From Pseudomonadota bacterium (GTDB lineage: Bacteria; Pseudomonadota; Alphaproteobacteria; Rhizobiales; Xanthobacteraceae): a stretch of DNA of 5,545 nucleotides. This document shows positions 1 through 5,046 of the stretch, one piece after another; positions within the stretch are counted from its first letter, which is position 1, and each line of letters starts with the position of its first letter. A model generated the notes under the pieces. It was not told where the DNA came from. It ran no database searches and was given only the letters and a program-made list of their open reading frames with translations. Location of the stretch: assembly GCA_023387555.1 (NCBI GenBank), contig JAEWHY010000095.1, positions 1 through 5,545 of the forward strand, given 5' to 3'. The position numbers and the translations under genes were made by a program.

Positions 1-561
1 GCCCTGCTGCGCGACGATGAGGAGTTCGCCGTCCGCATTGAAGAAATGCTCACGCACCATCGATTCGGTGACGATCAGGATATGCGCGGCCATGCCGCTC
101 ATCGCCTCGCAGTCGCCGGCCACGGTAACGGTCCGCAGCCCGGTGACGAACGAGAGCTTGGTCTTCGGGATCGGCGTCGGGCTCCAGCGCAATTGCCCGA
201 TCGTCAGGTCCGTATCGTCCCGTTCCGGCGCGGTGCGAATGAGGCCGCGGTCGATCTTCTTGAAGCGGCCGGTGTGCCTAACGGTCGGGCGGATGCGATA
301 GAGCCAGGAACGCTGGTTGGTCGCCTGCGGGGCGGTAAAGGGCGAGCCGGACAGTTGCTCGGCATAGAGCCCGTAATTGATCTTCTGAGGCGAGTTGCGC
401 CCGATCGGCAAAGCGCCGGGCAATGCCTCGGTCTCGAATGAATTGCCGAAGCCGGACATATATTCCGCCGCATCCACCAACGGCTCCGTGCGAACCCGGT
501 CGGTGACTGCTGCAGGAGAGGCTTGCCGCTTCACCCGCGGCGCGGTGTCGGTTTCGCCCAT
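1..561 (-). CDS. hmgA: Homogentisate 1,2-dioxygenase, N-terminal part (runs off left edge)
   Basis: HmgA is a cytoplasmic non-haem Fe(II) dioxygenase that opens the ring of homogentisate to give 4-maleylacetoacetate, the central step of tyrosine and phenylalanine breakdown. The minus strand is open from ATG at 561-559 through the left edge, giving 187 of about 440-450 residues. Family signatures are clear: YMSGFGNSFETEALPGALP (from residue 33), NSPQKINYGLYAEQLSGSPF, the NQRSWLYRIRP segment, GQLRWSPTPIP and, at the cut edge, GELLIVAQQG. The iron ligands (two His and one Glu) lie in the missing C-terminal part and cannot be checked. The start is supported by a strong Shine-Dalgarno GGGAGGAG (minus strand, 573-566) four bases before the ATG. 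The residues before YMSG make a leader of about 32 residues, somewhat longer than in the human enzyme. The gene is divergent from the helicase. fahA may lie further left, but this is not visible. Confidence 0.97.
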   Translation of the reverse strand, partial: MGETDTAPRVKRQASPAAVTDRVRTEPLVDAAEYMSGFGNSFETEALPGALPIGRNSPQKINYGLYAEQLSGSPFTAPQATNQRSWLYRIRPTVRHTGRFKKIDRGLIRTAPERDDTDLTIGQLRWSPTPIPKTKLSFVTGLRTVTVAGDCEAMSGMAAHILIVTESMVREHFFNADGELLIVAQQG

Positions 562-632
562 CACGCTCCTCCCTGATTGCGCAGGCCGTCCGCTGCGGGA
601 CGGTTTGTCATTCTAAGACTTCTAGGCCGGAA

Positions 633-661
633 AATATAGTTTCACTCGCAACTAACGTCAA
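633..661 (-). promoter_or_regulatory. Sigma70-type promoter for hmgA
   Basis: Read on the minus strand, TTGACG (661-656) and TATATT (638-633) are separated by exactly 17 bases, close to the TTGACA/TATAAT consensus. They sit in the only AT-rich stretch (about 601-665) of an otherwise GC-rich intergenic region. Transcription would start near 626, leaving a 5' leader of about 65 nt before the hmgA ATG. Two TTCTA copies (611-615 and 620-624, plus strand), 9 nt apart, lie at the predicted start. The promoter is inferred from motif match only. Confidence 0.7.
637..654. promoter_or_regulatory. Candidate operator: imperfect inverted repeat in hmgA promoter
   Basis: TAGTTTCACTCGCAACTA is an 18-bp inverted repeat with perfect 5-bp outer arms (TAGTT/AACTA) and one further C/G pair inside (643/648). 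It covers the -35/-10 spacer and touches the -10 box of the hmgA promoter, where a bound repressor would block RNA polymerase. Size and symmetry suit a dimeric MarR-type winged-helix protein, and such a gene (4420-4941) lies beside maiA of the same pathway. I see no second full copy before marR or maiA, only a weak half-site GTTGCAC at 4350-4356. The assignment is inference. Confidence 0.4.
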
Positions 662-934
662 TGTGTCGTTCACCTCCTTGCACCTGCTTGCGCTTTCGCC
701 TTGAATCGGCCGTCTGCGCGGTCCATATGGATGGCATCGAAGCGACTCGCAGAGCGGGTTGCTTGCGGGCCGCGTGAACGAAAATCAGATTGCAGTTCCC
801 CTGCAGCGACTTTCGGCCTGCCAACACCTTCCAAATAGCCGACAGCCCTGACCACGCGGGATGTCTTTGAACCCCGCGCGAAGCGTCCGCGTCCCCCCTT
901 GGGAGCGGCGTTCGGGCTGTATGAAAGATTGAAA
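662..934 (+). other. Intergenic region / probable 5' leader of the helicase operon
   Basis: No protein-coding gene is convincing here. On the plus strand there is a mediocre promoter candidate: TTGAAT (701-706), a 17-base spacer and CATATG (724-729), with only 3 of 6 matches in the -10. If real, the leader would be about 200 nt. A GC-rich hairpin could form at 855-878 (CGCGGG/CCCGCG, 12-nt loop). Long structured leaders are known for cold-inducible helicase mRNAs, but nothing here proves that kind of control. The weak promoter and long leader should be treated as low-confidence suggestions. Confidence 0.3.
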
Positions 935-2494
935 TTGACCGCTTTCCTTGACCTTGGGCTCGCCGAGCCCATTACCCGTGCCCTCACCGAGGAGCGCTAC
1001 GAAACCCCCACCCCGATTCAGGCCCAGACGATTCCGTATGTGCTTGCGGGACGCGACGTCGTCGGCATCGCCCAGACCGGCACCGGCAAGACCGCAGCAT
1101 TCGCGCTGCCGATCCTCAATCACCTTGCCAACAAGCGCCAGCGGCCGGAGCGCAAGAGCTGCCGTGTTCTGGTTCTCAGCCCGACCCGTGAATTGTCCGG
1201 CCAGATCATGGACAGCTTCAAGACCTACGGGCGGCACATGCGCGTATCGGTGGCGCTGGCGATTGGCGGCGTTCCCATTGGCAAGCAAATCAGAGCCCTG
1301 TCGAACGGTGTCGACGTTCTGGTCGCAACACCGGGCCGCCTGCTCGATCTCATGCAGGAGCGTGCGGTCACGCTCGACAAGGTCGAGATTCTTGTCCTGG
1401 ACGAAGCCGTCCGCATGCTCGACATGGGCTTCATTAACGACATCCGTCGCATCATCGCAAAGCTCCCCGCACAACGGCAGACGCTGTTCTTCTCCGCCAC
1501 CATGGCACGCGAGACCGAGGATCTCGGCAGCATGATGCTGCGCGATCCGGCCCGTGTCGCGGTGACGCCGCAGGCTTCGACGGCCGAACGTGTGGCGCAG
1601 CGGGTCGTGCATATCGACAAATCCGGCAAGGCGACGCTGCTTGCCGACATCCTGAAAAGCGAGCCGATCGACCGCGCCATCGTGTTCACGCGCACCAAGC
1701 ACGGCGCCGACCGCGTGGTCCGCCAGCTCAGCCAGCAGGGCCTCGCGGCCGAAGCCATCCACGGCAACAAGTCACAGGGACAGCGCGAGCGGGCGCTGGC
1801 TGCGTTCCGCACCGGCAGGGTGAAGACGCTCATCGCGACCGACATCGCCGCACGCGGCATCGACGTCGATGGCATCACCCACGTCATCAATTTCGATCTG
1901 CCCAACGTCCCGGAGAGCTATGTCCACCGCATCGGCCGCACCGCGCGGGCCGGCGCCGAGGGCGTCGCGATCTCGTTCTGCGACCGGGACGAGCGAGCCT
2001 ATCTTCGCGATATCGAACGGCTCATCCGCATGACCCTGCCCGCGACCGATGGCCGGACCGGCCAGCCGATCGAAGCGAAGGCCGAGCGTCCGGCACGCCC
2101 GAACAAGCCGGAAGGCCGTCCTGCTCGTCAGGGGCGTCCTGCCCAAGGCCGAAATGAAGGCCGGAACGACGGCCGGTCCGAGGGACGGCCCGAGGCACGT
2201 TCTGAGGGCCGAGGCGAAGGCCGGTCTGAGGGCCGTCCGGCCCAGGGCAAGCCGCGCAACCGCGCCGGGCAGCGGCGCCGCCGCCGGGAATACGAGGCCC
2301 AGGCGGCCGCGCAGGGCCACAACGGTCAGGCAGCAGCCCCGCAGGCCACCTCAGGGTTGCCACAGGAATCGCGCCAGACCGCGCCGAAAGCCAATGGCGG
2401 AACCGCTGACCTTGCGTTATCTTCCATGGGATTCATGCAGGACCGCCACCAGCACCCCCGCGACACGCGGCGTGACGCGCAGGCCCCGCGCTGA
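935..2494 (+). CDS. rhlE: DEAD-box ATP-dependent RNA helicase, RhlE-like, with variant DEAV motif II
   Basis: An RNA helicase that uses ATP to unwind short RNA duplexes, typically in ribosome assembly, mRNA turnover or cold adaptation. Numbered from TTG935 (519 aa), the order is: Q motif ending PTPIQ (25-29), motif I AQTGTGKT (46-53), Ia PTRELS (83-88), GG (111-112), TPGR (132-135), motif II DEAV (156-159), SAT (187-189), motif IV IVFTRTK (249-255), motif V ATDIAARGID (301-310), motif VI HRIGRTARAG (331-340), then a low-complexity Gly/Arg/Glu-rich tail with an RRRRR stretch, likely disordered and RNA-binding. Motif II normally reads DEAD; codon GTC at 1409-1411 gives Val instead of Asp. No in-frame ATG precedes the core, so a non-ATG start is required. 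TTG935 (MTAFLDLGL) fits family N-termini and has a weak GAAAGA upstream; TTG929 and TTG899 are alternatives. infA follows 22 nt downstream, probably in the same operon. Confidence 0.95.
   Translation: MTAFLDLGLAEPITRALTEERYETPTPIQAQTIPYVLAGRDVVGIAQTGTGKTAAFALPILNHLANKRQRPERKSCRVLVLSPTRELSGQIMDSFKTYGRHMRVSVALAIGGVPIGKQIRALSNGVDVLVATPGRLLDLMQERAVTLDKVEILVLDEAVRMLDMGFINDIRRIIAKLPAQRQTLFFSATMARETEDLGSMMLRDPARVAVTPQASTAERVAQRVVHIDKSGKATLLADILKSEPIDRAIVFTRTKHGADRVVRQLSQQGLAAEAIHGNKSQGQRERALAAFRTGRVKTLIATDIAARGIDVDGITHVINFDLPNVPESYVHRIGRTARAGAEGVAISFCDRDERAYLRDIERLIRMTLPATDGRTGQPIEAKAERPARPNKPEGRPARQGRPAQGRNEGRNDGRSEGRPEARSEGRGEGRSEGRPAQGKPRNRAGQRRRRREYEAQAAAQGHNGQAAAPQATSGLPQESRQTAPKANGGTADLALSSMGFMQDRHQHPRDTRRDAQAPR
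2150..2236 (+). repeat. 12-nt tandem repeat encoding R-x-E-G units in the helicase tail
   Basis: Seven consecutive 12-nt units encode RNEG, RNDG, RSEG, RPEA, RSEG, RGEG, RSEG and a closing Arg (helicase residues 406-434 from TTG935). The units are imperfect at DNA level, mostly variations on cggtctgagggc. The four-residue period puts an Arg at every fourth position, resembling the RGG-type RNA-binding tails of other DEAD-box proteins but with alternating acidic residues. Repeat number may vary between strains. Confidence 0.8.
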
Positions 2495-2516
2495 TCCATT
2501 GCAGAAGGACTAGTTG

Positions 2517-2789
2517 ATGTCGAAAGAAGAGATGCTCGAATTCGACGGCACCGTCACCGAGGTGCTGCCGGACGGGAATTTCCGCGTGAAGCTCGACAAC
2601 GATCACGAGATCCTGGCCTACACCGCCGGCAAGATGCGCAAATTTCGTATCCGGACCGGCGTCGGCGACCGGGTGATTGTGGAAATGTCGCCTTACGACC
2701 TCTCGCGCGGACGCATCAGCTTCCGTCATCGGGGCAACGCCATGGCTGCCCCGCCGACGCGCCGTCAGACCTTCGTACGCAAGCGCTAG
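2517..2789 (+). CDS. infA: Translation initiation factor IF-1 paralogue with basic C-terminal extension
   Basis: IF-1 is a small S1/OB-fold protein that binds the A site of the 30S subunit during initiation. The 90-residue product has the full IF-1 core: MSKEEMLEFDGTVTEVLP, the NFRVKLDNDHEI strand, TAGKMRK (36-42), GDRVIVEMSPYDLSRGRI (50-67). The core ends near residue 72, the usual family length, and is followed by 18 extra residues rich in Arg/Lys and Pro. At positions where standard IF-1 has AH and RKN, this one has Tyr35 and Phe43, which suggests a divergent second copy rather than the housekeeping gene. ATG2517 is chosen over TTG2514 because AAGGA (2505-2509) lies 7 nt before it and family members start MxKEE. 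The gene ends in tandem in-frame TAG codons (2787-2792). It follows the helicase by 22 nt and is closed by a terminator. Confidence 0.93.
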   Translation: MSKEEMLEFDGTVTEVLPDGNFRVKLDNDHEILAYTAGKMRKFRIRTGVGDRVIVEMSPYDLSRGRISFRHRGNAMAAPPTRRQTFVRKR

Positions 2790-2816
2790 TAGAACGTCAG
2801 CGCAGCAGACATCAGG

Positions 2817-2857
2817 AAGCCGTCCGTGCACTGCCGTGCCGGGCGGCTTTCGGTTTT
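2817..2857 (+). terminator. Rho-independent terminator after infA
   Basis: AAGCCGTCCG (2817-2826) pairs with CGGGCGGCTT (2840-2849) over ten positions with one G-U wobble. Inside this, GCAC (2828-2831) pairs with GTGC (2836-2839) around a TGCC loop, leaving one bulged T. The long GC stem is followed by TCGGTTTT, an interrupted T tract. The T tract is on the plus side only, so this ends the helicase-infA transcript and not the convergent P450 transcript. Confidence 0.85.
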
Positions 2858-2945
2858 GGAGGGTCCAGCGAGCGCGATTGCGCCGAACCGCTGGCGGCGG
2901 GGCCCTCGCCCTTTGCGAACGCGCTATGCCGCCGGTCAACAGCGC

Positions 2946-4193
2946 CTAGCGGACCACCGCCGGCAAGTTGATGAAGCCGCGAAACCGCGCTCGTGGCGAC
3001 CGCAGCGGCGCGCCGGCGAGCCGATAATCCGGGAAGCGCGCCAGAAACCGCTCCAGCGCGATCCGCCCTTCCAGGCGCGCGACATTCATGCCGGCGCAGA
3101 CATGGATACCGCTCGCGAAGGCTAGATGCCTGTTGGGCGTCCGGCCGACGTCGAAGCGGTCCGGATCGGGGAAATATTTCGGGTCCCGATTGGCCGCCGC
3201 AATGGCGATGGTGATCAGATCGCCCTCCTTCATCGGCACGCCGCCAAGCACGGTGTCGGCGACCACGCGGCGATTGCCGAGCTGGTTGGAGCTTTCGAAC
3301 CGCAGCACCTCCTCGACCGCGGACTTCATCAGCGACGGATCGCGCATCAGCCGCGCCTTCTCCTGCGGCCATTGCAGCAGGGTGTAGAGCGCGTTTCCGA
3401 TCAGGTTGGTCGTGGTCTCGTGGCCGGCATTGAGAATGAAGATGCAATTCTGCAGCAGCTCGGTCTCGGTCAGCTTGCGGCCTTCGTGCTCGCCGACGAT
3501 CAGGCGCGTCAGCACATCCTTGTTCGGATCGCCGGGATTTTTGCGCCGGTCGTCGGTGAGGATTTTGAGATAGGCGAGGAATTCACGAACCGCTTCGTTG
3601 CCGGCAGCTTTCTGCGCATCGGTCAGCACCGGCTCGAGCGCTCCAAGAATGGCGAGCGACCAGCCACGGAGCGGTCCCCGCTCCTCGTGCGGCACGCCGA
3701 GCAGATTGCCGATGATCTCGACCGGAATGGCGGAGGCAAAATCCTCGATCAGATCGACCTGACCGTGTTCGCGGTTCTTGCGTTCGAGTTCGGCGAGCAG
3801 CCGGTCGACGAGTTCGACGAGGCCGGTCTCCATTTCAGCGATCGCGCGCGGCGACAATGCGCCGGCAATCGCGCGCCGCACCTGGGTGTGCAGCGGCGGA
3901 TCGTTGAACACGAGGCTCGTGGTGTGATGCTCGAACAGCGGCGTGTCGCCGAACTTCGGGAAGAACTCGACCTTCTTGTCTGACGAATAGGTCCTCGCGT
4001 CCTTGTAGAGGGTCTCGCAATCGTCGTAGCGGGTAATGATGTAGCTGCCATCCGGCATCCGGTGCACCGGATCGTGTTCGCGAAGCGCGTGAAAATACGG
4101 ATAAGGGTCATCGATAAAACCGGCGGGCAATTGCTTGAGATCGAACGCGCGCGCCGCGGCGGCCGCTTCGCTGGCATTGGCAAATCTGGTCAT
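2946..4193 (-). CDS. Cytochrome P450 (soluble bacterial type), substrate unknown
   Basis: A haem-thiolate monooxygenase of 415 residues, typical for soluble bacterial P450s; no membrane anchor or signal peptide is visible. It opens with LPAGFIDDPYPYFHALREHDPV, the usual N-terminal pattern. Further features are DPPLHTQVRR (C-helix HxxxR, residues 102-106), the I-helix oxygen-activation motif AGHETT (256-261), the K-helix ExxR as EVLR (295-298), NRDPKYFPDPDRFD before the haem loop, and FASGIHVCAGMNVARLE with haem-ligand Cys366. All catalytic hallmarks are intact; the loop has Ala where most have Gly after the first Phe. ATG at 4193-4191 is chosen; an in-frame GTG at 4229 would add 12 residues without a better ribosome site. 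No ferredoxin or reductase gene adjoins, so electrons must come from elsewhere. It is convergent with infA and divergent from marR. Nothing in the sequence fixes its substrate or ties it to homogentisate metabolism. Confidence 0.96.
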   Translation of the reverse strand: MTRFANASEAAAAARAFDLKQLPAGFIDDPYPYFHALREHDPVHRMPDGSYIITRYDDCETLYKDARTYSSDKKVEFFPKFGDTPLFEHHTTSLVFNDPPLHTQVRRAIAGALSPRAIAEMETGLVELVDRLLAELERKNREHGQVDLIEDFASAIPVEIIGNLLGVPHEERGPLRGWSLAILGALEPVLTDAQKAAGNEAVREFLAYLKILTDDRRKNPGDPNKDVLTRLIVGEHEGRKLTETELLQNCIFILNAGHETTTNLIGNALYTLLQWPQEKARLMRDPSLMKSAVEEVLRFESSNQLGNRRVVADTVLGGVPMKEGDLITIAIAAANRDPKYFPDPDRFDVGRTPNRHLAFASGIHVCAGMNVARLEGRIALERFLARFPDYRLAGAPLRSPRARFRGFINLPAVVR

Positions 4194-4228
4194 TCCGACA
4201 CACCCCGGCGCAAGGCAGGCTGCGCCCA

Positions 4229-4260
4229 CCCGTTATCGGCGGAGCATCGCCCGTATCGGC
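4229..4260. repeat. Short direct repeat upstream of the P450 gene
   Basis: CCCGTTATCGGC (4229-4240) and CCCGTATCGGC (4250-4260) are near-identical copies differing by one T, with centres about 21 bp apart, close to two helical turns. They lie 36-67 bp upstream of the P450 ATG in the divergent P450/marR region. That spacing is compatible with a regulator binding one DNA face, but chance cannot be excluded. Confidence 0.35.
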
Positions 4261-4285
4261 AATCAAGACGACGGGACTGCCCGCC

Positions 4286-4318
4286 AGTTTCGCTTCGCGC
4301 CTCCGGGCTACGAAGCCC
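4286..4318. repeat. Small palindrome resembling an intergenic REP-type element
   Basis: GGGCT (4305-4309) and AGCCC (4314-4318) form a perfect 5-bp stem around ACGA. Read on the minus strand, the stretch begins TTCGTAGCCCGGAGGC and continues GCGAAGCGAAACT. This resembles a GTAGCCCGGATG...GCGAAGCGAAA pattern I recall as a dispersed intergenic repeat in rhizobial and other proteobacterial genomes. The second palindromic half expected in a full copy (CCGGG) is missing, so this would be a degenerate or partial copy. The recall was not verified by search. Confidence 0.35.
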
Positions 4319-4419
4319 TTTCCGCCTTGTCAAATTCAGGCCTGCTCCCGTTGCACGGCCACCCAAGTTAAGCCATGGTCGCGCGGGTCCGCTGCGGCGG
4401 TTGGCGACGAACTTTGATC

Positions 4420-4941
4420 ATGGCGACGCAGATGAAGGGCGCGGCCGAAAGCGACGAGCGGCAATCCGGCCGGGATGCGCCGCTGCGCCTCGAGGAATTT
4501 CTGCCCTACCAGCTCAATGTGGTGGCGGCCCTCGTGTCTCAAGCGCTGTCCCGCCTCTATGCCGAGCGCTACGGAATCGGGGTGCCGGAATGGCGCGTGC
4601 TGGTCACGCTCGGCGAGTTCGAGACCATGACCGGCAAGGCGGTCGGCGAACATAGCCACATGCACAAGACCAAGGTCTCCCGCGCGGTCGCGCTTTTGGA
4701 GAAGCGCAAGCTTCTTGTCCGGCGCGTCAACCGGTCGGACCTGCGCGAATCGCTTCTGTCGCTGACCCCGGAAGGGCGCGCCATCTACGACGATCTCGCA
4801 CCAGGGGCGACGGCGTTCGCCCGGCACCTGACCGAAGCGATTGATCCGGCGGACCGCGAGGCTTTCGCGCGCGCGCTCCAGCAACTGATCCGGCGAGCGA
4901 AGCCCCTGGCCGCGGAAGCGATCGAGGACCCCGACCGCTAA
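4420..4941 (+). CDS. MarR-family winged-helix transcriptional regulator
   Basis: A 173-residue cytoplasmic DNA-binding protein of usual MarR length. An N-terminal dimerisation helix (about 25-52) leads into the winged helix: IGVPEWRVLVTLGEF (53-67), TGKAVGEHSHMHKTKVSRAV (71-90) containing the recognition helix, LLEKRKLLVRR (92-102), and the wing with the family-typical RSDLRESLLSLTPEGR (105-120). The C-terminal helices complete the dimer interface. MarR proteins usually repress nearby genes and are released by phenolic or aromatic-acid ligands. maiA lies 105 nt downstream on the same strand, so control of homogentisate breakdown, including hmgA, is a reasonable inference. The start is uncertain: ATG4375 would add 15 residues of unlikely composition, ATG4432 would remove four, and none has a good ribosome site. 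The gene is divergent from the P450, which it might also regulate. Confidence 0.93.
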   Translation: MATQMKGAAESDERQSGRDAPLRLEEFLPYQLNVVAALVSQALSRLYAERYGIGVPEWRVLVTLGEFETMTGKAVGEHSHMHKTKVSRAVALLEKRKLLVRRVNRSDLRESLLSLTPEGRAIYDDLAPGATAFARHLTEAIDPADREAFARALQQLIRRAKPLAAEAIEDPDR

Positions 4942-5046
4942 CGTCGAGGCCCCTTGCATAGCCGGTTCGCGAGGCTGGGGCTGGACAAGCCGTGCCGCTT
5001 CACGTTTGGTCCCGCAAAACCCATGCTGAACCGGGGAACGCCACCT
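4942..5046 (+). other. marR-maiA spacer with weak stem-loop
   Basis: This 105-nt gap shows no clear promoter. GCCCC (4949-4953) can pair with GGGGC (4977-4981), and AGCC (4960-4963) with GGCT (4973-4976), giving an interrupted hairpin with a six-base bulge. No T tract follows, so it is not a convincing terminator. Co-transcription of marR and maiA is therefore possible but unproven. Confidence 0.3.

Noticed and set aside
17..441. Plus-strand frames of 94 and 131 residues at the left edge
   Set aside because: They are antisense to hmgA, whose minus-strand translation matches homogentisate dioxygenase throughout.
642..827. 61-residue minus-strand frame in the hmgA/helicase gap
   Set aside because: It has no family resemblance and no ribosome site at its start, and it overlaps the hmgA promoter.
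785..1762. 325-residue open frame on the minus strand
   Set aside because: It is antisense to the conserved helicase core and has no recognisable motifs. Long antisense frames are common in high-GC codon use.
2858..2945. Terminator for the P450 transcript
   Set aside because: The GC-rich sequence has scattered short pairings but no stable stem followed by a T tract on the minus strand.
3126..3983. 285-residue open frame on the plus strand
   Set aside because: It lies wholly opposite the P450 gene, whose motifs are all intact, and its product looks like a reverse-frame shadow.
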